A stretch of 64,000 nucleotides of DNA from Cryptomeria japonica (Eukaryota > Streptophyta > Pinopsida > Cupressales > Cupressaceae): assembly GCF_030272615.1 (NCBI RefSeq), contig NW_026728914.1, forward strand, positions 297,001-361,000, written 5' to 3'. The translations under genes and the position numbers were made by a program. The notes below the pieces were generated by a model. That model had not been told where the DNA came from. It worked only from the letters and a program-made list of their open reading frames with translations, and searched no databases. This document shows, one piece after another, positions 23,097-35,689 of the stretch (its first letter is position 1; every line of letters starts with the position of its first letter).

Positions 23097-26000
23097 TTAC
23101 AAAAACCTCCACCATCTAAGTAACACCCACACCCATCCAAGTATTGTAAAAGCAAATTTAAGATAAAAATATCTTAACCGTAACCATCCTGCCTGGCTTA
23201 TATTAACAAGACGACCCCATAACAATTTTGCCCTGCTTACCTTGCTTACATCAACAAGACGATCGCTTAACCATTCAATACAATCCCTCCAACATTCTCC
23301 CCTGCGTATATTAACAATATGATCCCTTAACCATTCAATAGAATAACTTAACCATTCTCTCCTGCTTATATCAACAATACGATCCCTTAACCATTCTCCC
23401 CCTGCTAACAACGTACACACTACAACCACAAATATTATAAGATCCCTAGAACACTGCCCAACTATTGACCGCTTTACCGTATACATCAATTCTGTTCTAT
23501 AAAATAAATTTGAATATTTGAATGCAGCGCGTTCAAAATTTGCCCTTCCAATAGTTTCGACCAATACTTTCTCTGAAAACTGGCTTCGCTTCCGCAATTC
23601 ATACGGAGCTGTAATAGAATAATAGGTCTTTGCCCCACGGACATACCTTTTCCCCAGTATTGTCTGGTTCTTTAGCCACTGCCACTCTTTCAATGCTCCT
23701 GGTATGCTTACATCACTTAAGTTCGAGAAGTTTTCGTCTTTAAAGTGCTCCAGACGAGATTGAAGATCCTCATAAGGTTGAAGATCCACATGGAATTCAG
23801 AACTATCGACATCAATTTCCTTATAAGAATGCCAACTCAATTTGATTTCCTCCAACCGTTGGAAATCTCCCATGTTTGGAAGTCCTTTCATATTGTCGTT
23901 ATAGACTAGATGGAATACCTGTAATTCATGGCAGCCACTAATATCAGGAGGATCTTCAACCCTCCAGCAATCATAAAGAGTTAACTTCTTTAAACTCCTC
24001 AATAGTGAGAAGTTAGGAAACCTTTTTAAATGCATCAGCGTGAAAAAGTAAACAACCTCCAACAAGACACAACATGTTAGGTCTGGTGGCTCCCTTATAC
24101 CACACTTGTCAAGTTTGAGCACAGTCAAATTTGATAGAAGTCTGAAACTGGGAAGCTCCCTTAGTTCAACCATATTGCATAGTTTAAGAATTTGTAGTGT
24201 GTAACAAGACTCTAAACTTTGGGGCGCCGTAGCAGCTTTTGATGAAACAAACAACTCTAGTGTCTTCAAAGCACCTGGCACATCTATATCTGGACATGCC
24301 TTCACTGCATCACATTCCCACAATACAATTTTGGATAGTTTCTTACATCCAACCAGGAGCGGTAACGAAGCCATCTGGGAGCAACTGTCGATGACAATAC
24401 TTAGAAGCTCCACACATTCTCTACAGTCGAGAGGCCCCTTCACTTTATCACACACACTAAATTCCACTTTCTCCAAATGCGGCAAACCATTCAACCTTGG
24501 GAAGTCCAAGAGGGATGGACAACGAACCTTTATCTCTCTCAGAAAAACACAGCCGCTAAGATCTCCCAGCCGATTGACCACCTGCCTGCCTGCAATGTCA
24601 ATCTCAAGATGTTGTAAACCTTCGAGGCTGCTTAGCACCGGAAGTTTAAACATTGTATTTACCTCGCTTATCTGAAGCCACGCCAGCTGTTGCAATTTCT
24701 CCATACCTTCAAGCATAGTCAAGTCATTGCATTTGTGTATTATAATACTTCTGAGACGACGCATCCCGCCCAAGTCAAGCTTTCTCATATTCTGCACACC
24801 TACAAGCTGAAGCACCAAGAGATTTTGAAGGTCGTGCGGGGTGATCTGGGACGGTCTTCGATGCTTGCACTGCTCCAACTTAGCCAATTCAAAACCTGCA
24901 TTGTGCTGTGATATTAACCAACGTGTACTACATAGGTCGCCCTTCCACCACAGCCATCTCCCCATTTCATTTGCTTTGCTTTGTGCGAATTCAATATATA
25001 GATCGTGTATGCGAATTTTAGATGCAAATTCTTCAATAAGAGCCATCTTACATAAATCCTCAACCTGAAACCACATATAAATTAAGCATTCAGCGGAATT
25101 TCAATTAAACGCACAACAATCATAAACTAAAATGTTTTAAAAGCAAATATTCAAACTCACTGCTTTCTCAATAAATGAGATCTCTTTGTTTAGAACCATT
25201 GCCAGCCACTCAGTAACTTTGTGGGGAGACATACGAGGCGGCATATATAGGGTGAGAAGCATGAATATGGTGCGATATTCGGAACGCATGCTATCAAAAG
25301 CTTTGCCCAGCACAGCCAACAAATCATCCAAACCATAGCTACATCGGTTTACCCAGCCTTCTATCTCACCAGCCCACTTTGACAAATGCGGACCATATTT
25401 ACTGAAGAGGTGGCCGCCGAAAGCTTTTAAGGCTAACGGATGAAATGTTTTACCTCTCCGACCGACCTCTTCGAACAAAAATCTGTCTGCACACTTGACA
25501 GCAAAAACTTTTTCCTCTGCCCCCATCGTTGACACATCTATAGGTGCCTTTTCCAACAAGATTTCTATGGCCTCGTTATCTTCAAGCCTTGGGACGCGCA
25601 TGCATGACCGCTTACCTATCTTGAAATGCTTTTCTAGAACATCTACACTCCGAGCGCTCAAAAGGATGCAGCTGTTTTCTCCCAACTCCGCCTTAAGATA
25701 GTCCGTTACTTCGTCAATACTTTCTTCTGTGACATTGTCGAGAACCAACAATATCCTTTGGCCCTTCACTCGTCTATACAACTCAACTTGTGCCTGTGAG
25801 CCATATTAAAAAATACAGAGTACTTATAAATCTTGTTGAAGATTCTTTGTTTAGAGTCATTTACATAACAGTGGAACTGTAAATAGAATTCTATATGGAA
25901 AGGGAAAGAACATCCTGGCAAACAAAATTAGAACATATGAAATTGCTCACCTGATCTCGGTCTGTCAGTGTTTGAAGAATCAACTGAGGGCAGCGAGTGA

Positions 26001-26919
26001 GATATTGCAGGGCAAGCTTTGTTCTTTCAAATGAATCGCCTCTAGAAAATTCCAGATGGCATACTTTACCTTCGAAATCCCCCATTTTGAAGTTGCAGAA
26101 AGCCTTGGCAACTGTAGTTTTCCCCTGGCCCGGTATTCCATACAATCCTGCAATACTGGTTCCCTTTTTGACGGACTGGACAGATTTGAAGAAATCTGCA
26201 ACCTCCTGCAGCCAATAAATATAATAAATAAATAAACTCAATGCATATATGCCTGATAAAAGCAAAAGAACTTAATGAAGTGTTTTCACCTGACACATTC
26301 GTTCTTGTCCTTGCATACAACGGACAAGATACCTTGGCGAGGATGTTGGAAGTATATGCCAGATTTCCTTCACAATATCATCTCTGAACTTCACTTCATC
26401 ATCATTTTCCCTGAAATTTATCCCATTAATTCGCCGTATTAGTTCCAAATCTCGGAGCCATTCGGCTTGCTTTTCCCCGGATATCTTCAACTGTTTCCAC
26501 TTTTCATTGTCTACCTTCGTGTCTTTAAGAGCATCTGGTGAAATCTGGAAGAACAAGGGTAAAATTTTGAGATTGGGATTCGTACGGGTTCTGTCTCTCG
26601 CTTCCACACAAGCAGAGAGTTCCAGCATGGGCCACTTTGATTCGAGGAAATCCTTCGATAGGAGAAAAACTGCTACTTTGCATGTCTTGGCGGCTTCGAA
26701 TATACGGGAGGGGAAATCTTCTCCCAATGGCAGACTTTCACGATCTTGATCAAAGAAGCAGGAAACGCCGTGGTTTGCAAGGTCTCTATTTAGCTGCCTA
26801 ACAAAATTTTTCTGCTTACCGCTGTGACTGAGAAATACTTCTTTAGCCACCAAAAGCTTCTGTTCATGGTCACTGTTAAGCGAAATAACGAGTATGTTGG
26901 CATGTTTATTTTCCCACAT
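23097..26919 (-). CDS. TIR-NB-LRR (TNL) immune receptor, four exons
   Basis: Exons join(26919-26290, 26205-25951, 25793-25161, 25064-23097) on the minus strand; introns have GT...AG ends and all junctions are phase 0, giving about 1161 residues. ATG 26919 is the first in a frame bounded by a stop just upstream. Residues 27-150: TIR domain (VFLSHSG at 28-34). NB-ARC: P-loop GIPGQGKT at 233-240, kinase-2 ILLVLDNV at 309-316, GLPL-like HPLALKAFG at 413-421, MHD replaced by IHD at 525-527. About 585-960: irregular leucine-rich repeats. Last 116 residues: two hydrophobic stretches flanking 20-residue repeats. Such proteins sense pathogen effectors and signal through TIR NADase activity; the effector is unknown. 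No stops or shifts seen, so it may be functional. Related broken pieces lie at 40395-41500 and 44269-44930. Confidence 0.88.
23217..23396 (-). repeat. 60-bp coding repeats in the TNL C-terminus
   Basis: Three 20-residue units start EWLRDRIVDI, EWLRDHIVNI and EWLSDRLVDV, with a weaker fourth (WGRLVNI). The upstream segment (about 23441-23403) encodes LIIFVVVVCTLLAG and the downstream one (about 23162-23115) LKFAFTILGWVWVLL, both hydrophobic enough to be membrane segments. Confidence 0.85.
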
Positions 26920-28180
26920 GTATGTGGTCAATTGTAATTTGAACTGCGGTTCATTCAATTAGATAAAAATAGAATATTGATAATTTCTTTCACTTGCAGT
27001 TTGTAAGAGCTAAAATAAGAGCTCTAAAAGTAAAATTTACATCAAGATTTTAACTTCATGTTTGATTTTGTATTTTTAGCTGGTATTCATGTACCAAAGA
27101 TTTCTATATAAAGAGGTAAATTGTAATGAAATCTTTGTCTTTGATCATTGTTTTGTATTTCAGCTTTTGAATGAAAATAAAATTTTATCTACTTTTTGAA
27201 ACAATATTATGTTTATTGCTATGTAGCAATTTCTGTCTATTTTTTAATTTTTCTTTATGGTGCAAAAGGAAACATTCAAATAAAATGTATCTCACTTGCG
27301 AATCGGTTTGTTGGGCTGGGAGAACTCAGTAGTGCGTAAATTTGTAGTCTCCCCGATCGAACGCCGAGCTTGAGAATATTCTCCTCTGCTTAATTTCTTT
27401 AATTGAGTGGTGTCGATGTGATCCATTGGGAGGTATTTTGCTAATATTTCTTCACACAATAAATTGGTGGGAGATCATGAGCCTACATGGATAAAAGGTC
27501 AATGAAGACAAGTATGCAACGACTTTCCTATATATGTGGATAACAAAGACAAGTAAACAATGACTTTCCAATATCTATATAATGGAAAAATGCATATATT
27601 TGTGTGTTGTGTAATTACTAGGGATCCCAAGATCATATAATATTTCCTTTGTTCTAATGTTTGTATGAAATTTAAGAATTTAAAAATAAAGAAAAATAAT
27701 ATTCCACCATTCCAAAAACTCGTGTCTAACAACCTTCATTACAATGGGAATAACCTTAATGAGGGTTATTAGGAGAAACAACTAGTAATATATGTTAATA
27801 AATGTTTATTTAGAAAGGTTTACAAATAAATTATTAAAATTTATATGTATGAAAAATAAAAAATAGTTAATTTTTAAGTAAAAATTTATACAAATATAAG
27901 ATATATATATTTTTATTTTCTAAAATAATATAATTGAAGTGATGAAGAAATTTGGTTTTTGCTAGAGTTTTGGCTTCTTGTTGGTCTGTAATTATTATGG
28001 TGACATTTAAGTTGCCACACCTACAAATATTTTCTCTCTTTCAATGACATGTGAGTTTGCATTTAATGCTAGAGCTGAATATTTTTGTAACTTTTTTAAT
28101 ATAAAAACTATCTAAATTTTATAATTAAGATGTAAATGTTTTAAACTAATATATGTTTTAAATATTCTACCATTCCTATA
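26920..28180. other. TNL upstream region and intergenic sequence
   Basis: AT-rich. TATATAAA at 27105-27112 reads as a TATA box on the + strand and TTTATATA on the minus strand, about 190 bp upstream of the TNL ATG; which direction it serves cannot be told. 27290-27400 is less AT-rich. No other gene seen. Confidence 0.45.
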
Positions 28181-28189
28181 AATAAATTA

Positions 28190-28370
28190 TTGTGTAAGCA
28201 AATTGACTGTAGGCTTTTACCTCTCATTATAATTTTCACGTCAATCTAAAATTTAAATCATTAAATGATGTTATATGAATTTGCCTATGGACACCAAACA
28301 TAAACTAGAATTGGTAGCAAAACTCCAATAAATTTTTAGGATAAACACCATGAGATAGCAATTTTTCTCC
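28190..28370 (+). repeat. Short third copy of the cluster spacer module
   Basis: Blocks such as AAATTATTGTGTAAGCAAATTGACT and AACTCCAATAAATTTT match 31815-31990 and 46440-46600. See the entries for 31440-34260 and 45935-46623. Confidence 0.65.
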
Positions 28371-28569
28371 AAGAAATTTTGAATGGAAAATGGCAACAAC
28401 ATTCCTTTCAAGCTTCTGTTGTTCACCACAGAGAACTATGAATATGGGAGTATTATCCCAAGGTCTTTGAGAATTAGTAGAAGTATGATTCACCGAGCCT
28501 GCAAATCAAAATGTTTTGAATGCATTAAATACAAATTAGTGAAATCGGTTGAAAGAAGACGAGAATGAG

Positions 28570-29640
28570 GACAATTGAGCCCTCTTCACTATCTAAATAA
28601 ATTGGATATCTCAATTTGCAAGCTTTGGTGTTCATTGTATGGTTTCAAGTAGGCCCCTCATGCCTACTACGATAAGATGGATAGTTTCTTTCTTACTTTT
28701 GGGTTTCACACGATGCCATTTCAATCCATAATTTATGCTCGAAGACATGGGAAGGATCCTCTAATTCTTGTGCTCTATGTCAATGATTTGATTCTTACTG
28801 GCAGTTCTTCAATGATTTAAGATACTTAGGACGCTTTGATCAAGCATTTTGATATGATTGACCTTGGCCCCTTGCATTACTTCCTTTCTCTTCAAGTTCA
28901 TCACTCTTCAAATGAAATTTCTATCTTCTAATAGAAGTATCCTCTTTCTTTTCTTCATATATTTGGAATGGTCGATTGCATGCCTACCACTAATCCTTCA
29001 GTTAATGCTACTTTGTATCGATAGTTGGTTGGCAACATTTTGAACTTGGGACATAGTCATCCTGATAATTCCTTTGCAATTAGACTTGTCTCCTATTTCT
29101 CTTAAGATCCTCATGAGAGTGATTGGAAGCTAGCCAACACAATATGATGAGTTACATATATACACTACACAGTTGGCATTCGCTAAACATCAAGTGCTAC
29201 TCAAATTGTGGGCTTCACTTACTAGATTAGGCTAGTGATGTAAATGATTAGAAGTATACTCACAGCTTTGTCTTTTGCCTTGGTCCTAACCCAATTGCAT
29301 GGTCTTGCAAGCAACAAATTGTCATTGATTGAGGATGAGTATTAAGGTGCAATCTTGGCTACCCATGAGGTTCTTTATCTTTGATATTTGATGACTAAGT
29401 TTGAATTTCCTTCTAATCATCTTACAACTCTTTGGCGAGACAATCAAAGTTCTATTTAAATTTCTCACAACCAAGTGGAGCATCAATGTACCAAGCATAT
29501 TGAAATCCACATGGACTTCATCGGATAGCTCATCTAGGATGGTGTTCTTAGTTTGAAGTATTTTCTTATGAATTAGTAGGTTGTAGACATCTTCACTTAA
29601 CCTTTGGCATTGCCTCATTCTATTTAGATGCAATCAATGT
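28570..29640 (+). pseudogene. Ty1/copia RT and RNase H remnant
   Basis: Readable in pieces: a YGFK*APHAYYDKMDSFF block near 28640-28690 (RT, LYGLKQAPRAWY motif), LYVNDLILTGSSS near 28773-28810 (active site with Asn in place of the first Asp), MIDLGPLHYFLSLQV near 28855-28900, then RNase H pieces to about 29600 (EWSINVPS region, complement frames not used). Many stops. Upstream of 28570 nothing of the element is left; an LTR candidate follows at 29847. Confidence 0.8.
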
Positions 29641-29846
29641 TAGGGTGAAGGAATTTCTCCTTGGGACGTCTTGATGAGTCCTCTTTTAGTGAGGATTTTT
29701 CCCCCATAAGGTTTTTCTCCCTTTCTCTCTTTATGAGAGATTGTATTCCATTTGTACATGGGTACCTCATTGGGCCTTGTTGCTAAGACCCATCTTCAAC
29801 ATCTTCACATAGTTTTTGTTCCTCCCTAAGTTGCACTTCAGGAATG

Positions 29847-30215
29847 TGTTGGTGTGAATAAGGTTTTTTACTTAGTAAAGGTCGTGTACCTAACTAGTTC
29901 TTAGTGGGGACTTCACATGACTTAAGTTTAATACTTAGGTCCTAGGTGGCATTCTATAAATCCTAGTTGTTAAGATAAGACATACAATATCTTATCTTTA
30001 TTTAATGTTGCTACCTACATCATTTAATATTTGTTTAGTTAGTTATCTCATGTCATAAGATTAAGACATATGTGTCATGTTCATTTCTAATCTTATGCCC
30101 TCTTCTTGCCTATATAATCAAGGAATCCCTTGTATCGTATTTTATTATTGATATTAGTGGAATAAAATCTTCTTTGTTGCTTCTCTCTTGTCATGTGGAG
30201 GTTATTTGGTGTTAC
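29847..30215 (+). repeat. Probable 3' LTR of the preceding copia remnant
   Basis: Starts TGTTGGTGTGAATAAGG and ends GGTGTTACA, the TGTTG...TTACA ends usual for copia LTRs. TATATAATC at about 30113 is in the right place for a promoter, about 100 bp before the end. About 369 bp. No second copy in the window. Confidence 0.65.
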
Positions 30216-31430
30216 AGATTAAAACTTTTGCATGATTAATTCAGCAAATTGCAATAGTATTGATAAATAAGAATTATATGTTTGATCTTTGTTTTACATT
30301 TTCAAGTCTTTTGTTTTCTTGTTTTTAATTAATTTCAATGCTTACACCATCCACTATAATTCAATTTGATAGATTCTCACCAAATAAATTTTCCTCCCTC
30401 ATGAAATGCAACAATGTCACATGTTTTTTTTTGAACCAAAGAGTTGTACTCCAAATTTTGAGAGTAGGGATAGTCATCGATCATGGATAAATATTTTCAT
30501 AAGCATTCTATTTGTGATGATATTCTCATTCCATTTGAATCATTCCTAGAGAATGGTGGCATCCATCTTGAGATACCTGACTTGGTGGTTGATATGTATC
30601 CAAGTATAATGGAAAATATGGTCATTGGGAATTTCCTAAGTTCTTGGCTAAGTGGTAGACCTAAATAAAATAGAGACTAAAAGGTTAGGTTGAGATCTCA
30701 ACCAAGGGTAAAGGATTTATCCTTATTTCTTTATTGAATTATGAGGAATTTGTTAGAACCCTGGTCTTTGGTCTTTAGGTAGATTAGAGCTATTCGTGCC
30801 AAAAGTGAAAAATTAATTTTTAAGCGAGAGGGGAAGGATATTAATGTGACCCTTGTTTCAATTAGGCTTCTTGATCCACCATTTTAATATTAGGAAGAAA
30901 AAGTTATGATGGGCGTTGAAGAAATTTTGAGCACCTTATGATTATTGATGATTTTATCAAGTTTAGTAAATGATTGATGTGCAATATTTTGTGTATGCTA
31001 GTATCGATAAGGATCTCCCTTCATCAATCAATTTATCCTCCAATTATGGCCACTAATTCCCATAGGTTAAATACAAAAGTTCTCTCTTTGTTTACCATAA
31101 CTATAAAAAATTAGATACACATATCCCCACAAGATATTTAAAATTTATGCTAGCCACAAATTGGATACACATATCCCATGCACATATAGATTAAAGGCAT
31201 GGAAAAATTACAAAAGTTTGAATTGAGCCTTAAATTAGCATGCTATTGTGTCACCTTATTTGCATGTTCTAAAATGTTGGACCTCCCAACTCTATAAGCT
31301 AAGGTTTGAGATAAAGCGCCTTAGTCAACAACTTCTAAGGCATCGATCTTCTTAACCAAGATATGAGAGTCTCTTTCAACAACACACCTATATATCTTGA
31401 AAATAACAACTATTTTCAAGTCAAGAATTA
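30216..31430. other. Intergenic
   Basis: A 61-residue ATG-started frame at 30483-30668 (MDKYFHKHSIC...) is not recognised and is followed by decayed sequence. Nothing else supportable. Confidence 0.5.
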
Positions 31431-33383
31431 AATCTTTTTCATATTGAAAAGATTATTGATATTGATACACAAACATCAAGTCTTAGAAGTAATCACCTTT
31501 TGTTGTTTGATTCTTTATTTTTTAATTTATTATAATTTTAAACTAATAAAAAGACAAACTAATTTTTTTAACATCTTAATGTTAATTTTAATTATTTTAA
31601 CTAGTTATTATTATTTGTTCTTTTGAATAATTATATGTTAGTATTTTTTTAATTAAATAAAACATATCATAAAGAATAAGAACTACCACCATGTGACTAA
31701 AACAAAAACTAAATTTCATGAGAAGCATTGAATCAAAGAACTAATTATGCTATTTCAAAATTATGTAATATATTTTTATAATTTTAAATAAAAATACTGT
31801 ACCTTTGACTTTGACTGTAATGAATTATTGCCTAGGCAAACTGACTCTAGACTTTTACCTTGGTTAAAATTTTCACATCAATCTAAAAAAAATCATTAAA
31901 TGATATATAAATTTGTCTATGTGAACCGAACATGGCCTACAAATTGCAATTGAGGTAAAAACTGCAATTGGAGTTTTACGATAAACGCACTAAGTTAAAT
32001 CATTAATAATTTCTCCCTCACTGCTACTTAATCACAAGACTGCAATTGGAGGGAGCTATAGCGACTACACAATTACTCAATTGAGCACAGTAAACAATGC
32101 TTCTGTCAACGGACGTACTTTTTGGCAAAAGCTTTGCAAACTCACGTCATTCAAACTTTGGAATCCACGTATGCACAACTAAATAATAATTGGGCAACAA
32201 TATTTCTAATTCATCATAGAGCTGTCAAAGACAGAATACACATCAATCATATATTTAAAAGCTTTTAGTTAAGTATTAATTGAGTTTTATAAAATGATTG
32301 CCTAGCAACATAGGCAAATGGTTAGTATTTAAATTTAATTTTTTTTATTTTAAAGTTATTAGTTTAAAAAAAAATTGTAATTGTTTTATTTTAATTAATT
32401 ATTATTTTATTTATTTTAAATTTATTATTTTTCATTCATTAAAAATATTTAATTATTTTATTGACATATATAATAACAAAAATCATTTAATTATAATGTT
32501 TCTATTAAAATATGAGATAGATAAATAAAAATAATTATCTATAATCAGCATATAAGAGAGTTGGTGACTTTTGTTTATCTGAGATAGTGGAATTAGGGAA
32601 AATAATTGTTTTTTAATTATCATATCTATATGGACATCAAGAACAAATATGTTAATGTTTTTGATTGATGTTTCTTATATTCAATTTATTTATTGTGAAA
32701 CAAATGAAAAATTAAAAGAATGAAAAATAAAAAACAAAAGATTTGATTGATAGGATCAACTATCACAAACTTTTTTAAACTTCCTAATATTTTCCATAAC
32801 AAGTCAAATTATGATATTGCTATTAGGATTCAACTCTATAGTTTTTTAGTCAAACTCATTGACCCATGTTTCATGAGTAGTAATTCACAACAATCCATCT
32901 CTCGTGAGAATGAATGGTCTCTACTTAACACACATTGGATCTATGTAGAAATGAAGCATTGGGCCTTCTGACCCATCCTAATACTACTCCAACTCAAATA
33001 CACTTAAACCATAAAAATTCCTAAATATAAAAAAATATTTTATCATAAATTATATATATATTTTCCAAAAACAAATAAAAACAGGACGTTTGGGAACCAA
33101 TCCTTACTGTAACATGATAACTGATAACCAAACCAATTACCCACTACAGGACGGTTGACCGGCCTTTTATCAGCAATAAAATTTTGAATAGAAAACAGAG
33201 AATAGCTAGAAAGAAAACCCCAGCTACAAAGCAGAAACAAAATCAAAGCCAACATCCCTTATATGTTAGTATTTTTTCAGCAGATTCATCTTTAATCAGC
33301 ACCCAGAAGAATTTGATCTACTCTGAGCCTCCATTACAGTTGTAAAGGGTACTCTAAAAAAGCATAGAAAAAGAACGCAGATT

Positions 33384-33644
33384 TTGCAGAAAAACTACAT
33401 ACCTGTGGTAGCAGTATTACTGTCTTCATTTGCCCTATTATTTCTGGTGCTGTTGGAGACTCTCGATGCCACGTTATTGCTTAACGAACTAAATAACTTC
33501 TCACAAAGCCAATTTCGACAGAACAACGAAGCAGGGGTTTCTGCGCTAAAAAAGGGGAAATCAGACTATTTCGTCCGCATGGTCTCACCTAAACTTGCTA
33601 GGAAAGTGGCTAATTTAATCTACTTTCCTCCACCGCAGTTATAA
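33384..33644 (+). other. Unrecognised frame, first of three related copies
   Basis: About 86 residues: a hydrophobic start (VVAVLLSSFALLFLVLLETL) like a signal peptide, then LNELNNFSQSQF and VSPKLARKV. There is no ATG: the first codon is TTG and the frame is closed upstream by a stop at 33324-33326. ATTTTGCAG at 33381-33389 could be a 3' splice site, so it might be an exon. Family unknown. Confidence 0.35.
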
Positions 33645-33689
33645 AGGTTACTGAGAAAAAGCATAAAAAGAACACAGATAACTAGTAAT

Positions 33690-34249
33690 TAAACCAATTA
33701 CCCACTACTGGACAGTTGACCATTTTATCAGTAGATAAAATTTAGAATAGGAAACAGAAAGTAGCTGCAAAGCAAGAAAACCCCAGCTACAAAGCAGAAA
33801 CGAAATCAAAGGCAACATTCCTTTTACCTTGAGCATTTTATCAGCAGATTCAACTTTAATTAGAACCCAGAACAATTAAATCTACTTTCCTTCACCACAG
33901 TTGTAATGGGTACTGAAAAATGAACATAAAAGAGAACATAGATTTTGCATAAAAACTACCACTTACGTACCTTTGGTAACAGCTTTACTGCCTTACTTTG
34001 CCCTATTATTTATGGCGCAGGCAGAGAGCTCCGTATACCATCTTATCGCTTAACGAATTAAATAACTTCTCACAAAGCCATTTTTCCCCGAACAAGCAAG
34101 CTGGGGTTTGCGCACTGAAAGAGGGGAAAGCAGACTATTTCGTCCACATTCTCACACCTAAACTTGCTAGGAAAGTGCCCGTACAAGAGAACCCTAAGAA
34201 AGGAAACTTCCGTGGCGGTGAATACGGGCATCCAAGCAATAAAAGCTAA
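33690..34249 (+). other. Second copy of the unrecognised frame
   Basis: 33998-34249 encodes LSLNELNNFSQSHF, ALKEGKADYFVHILTPKLARKV and a basic end. The hydrophobic start is frameshifted relative to the first copy. Flanking DNA (33690-33990) also repeats 33120-33400, so the whole segment of about 600 bp is duplicated in tandem. Confidence 0.4.
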
Positions 34250-34532
34250 AATTGAGATTCCTTAATTAAAAAAGAGCTAGGTAGCATTAACTCTAATTTG
34301 AGAGCCTACGAAAAATGCATCCTACTTTTCAATTCCATTTTGTAACGTGAAATCTATAGATTCAATGAAAGAGAACATCTCAATCAAATTTCACATCTTA
34401 GGGAAATGCAATGAAATACAAGAATGACCATTGTGAAGAACTTGTAATTGTAAAATGGAAAAAGTACTAACGAATTTCAACATGGCTACAAGGATTATAT
34501 GATAATTTTGCATTATATGTGAGAAGAGATCA

Positions 34533-35012
34533 GGGGAAGAGCACTAGTAATCGTTATAGTTCTAATGACCGCACACTTATTATCATAGTGACCCCCCAAT
34601 GGGCGTCATAGTTCGAATTTTTGAAAAGGCCATTAATAAATTTCACATGTACCAATAGCCAATCACTTTTTGTCAATTTTTGTTCAGAATTGTCCCATTT
34701 ATACACCACTATTGGAACATTTGTACAAAACTATTGGGACATTTGTCCACAAGTATTGGCGATTTTGAGTGGACAGTTATTGGAACATCTTTAATTAGGT
34801 ATCATGCGACACTTTGAAATGTATACTTTTTTACCTTTGTGTGCATAACTAATCTCACAACGTGCATCGTTACTACCCAAAACCTAGAACAATAGCTATA
34901 AACAGTTGAGTCGCATGCGAAGACAACTAAAAAAAATCATCAAAATTTGAGGTATCGTTTAGGATCTGTGGGTACATGAAGTTAGCTATGACAGCTACTA
35001 GTGCTCTTCCAC
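34533..35012. mobile_element. Small TIR DNA transposon (MITE-like)
   Basis: GGAAGAGCACTAGTA at 34535-34549 is the exact reverse complement of 34996-35010, and pairing continues inward imperfectly for another 13 or so bases. The 480-bp interior has no gene. It contains several ACTATTGGAACATTTGT-like subrepeats (34708-34795) and CATAGT words near both ends. No target duplication is certain, so the superfamily is open. Confidence 0.7.
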
Positions 35013-35489
35013 TACTTGCAAGATTTCCTAAAAAGATTTATGATCCTAACTTGTTAAAGAATAGTTAGCCCTAAGCCATAAGAGCCAAGAGCATGTGGAT
35101 TTGAGGAAAAGAGATCAATAATGATAATGATGCCTCATTTTAAAAAATTAAGAGCTTAAATTCAATGCATCTATGAAAATACATCTCAAAAATTATTCAC
35201 TGTGTTTTTTACTACGAACTATAGACACCTCGAAATCAACCTTCTATTATATAATTAATTAAATTAATATTTAATTAATTATCCTACATAATCCACCATC
35301 TCCTAATTTATCATACTTAATTGAATTCTATGTAATTTATTATGGGGTATGTGCACCAAGATAGAGGACCAAAAAGTTGCCAATTTTAATTTTTGCTCAA
35401 ATGTAGTCATTTGGCACTCACCATATTTGGAATGTCAAACCTATGGTTCGGTCACACCAAATCTATTTGGCATGCACCGAATAAGGTGA
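35013..35489. other. Intergenic, AT-rich
   Basis: Nothing recognised; leads into the palindromic array. Confidence 0.5.
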
Positions 35490-35665
35490 GTGCCAAATTT
35501 GGTGCTAGCCAAATGGAAATATATTTTGAAAAGTGCATTTCCATTGCCTAGCACCAAATTTGGTGTTAGCTAAATGTATAGCATTGGCAAAATAGAAATG
35601 CATTTTGAAAAGTGCATTTCCATTTGGCTAGCGCCAAATTTGACACTAGCCAAATGTATAGCATT
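35490..35665. repeat. Palindromic tandem array (TTTGGCTAGC family)
   Basis: Units of roughly 60-80 bp contain GCACCAAATTTGGTG-type and GCTAGCCAAATGG/CCATTTGGCTAGC-type inverted words and a GAAATGCA...TGCATTTC hairpin. Two full units and a partial third. Confidence 0.75.
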
Positions 35666-35689
35666 GCCAAATTGTCTTTCTCTTTCACT

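Larger units (their letters stand above)
31440..34260 (+). repeat. Cluster spacer module, copy B
   Basis: Collinear with 45935-46623 plus 48584-48640 plus 52340-53960. Clear blocks: 31463-31560 against 45960-46060; 31665-31690 against 46160-46190; 31815-32010 against 46440-46615; 32640-32780 against 52550-52680; 33690-33960 against 52960-53120; 34110-34220 against 53795-53900. Copy B spans 2.8 kb and the other about 8 kb because of insertions. AT-rich and non-coding except for the short frames at 33384-33644 and 33998-34249. Confidence 0.7.

Noticed and set aside
27105-27112. TATA box as the TNL promoter
   Set aside because: The motif is a better fit for + strand transcription and its direction cannot be decided.
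30483-30668. 61-codon frame as a gene
   Set aside because: No homology recognised, no promoter or splice signals, surrounded by decayed sequence.
34996-35010. Second SINE or LTR end at the TIR
   Set aside because: Exact inverted match with 34535-34549 fits a TIR element better.
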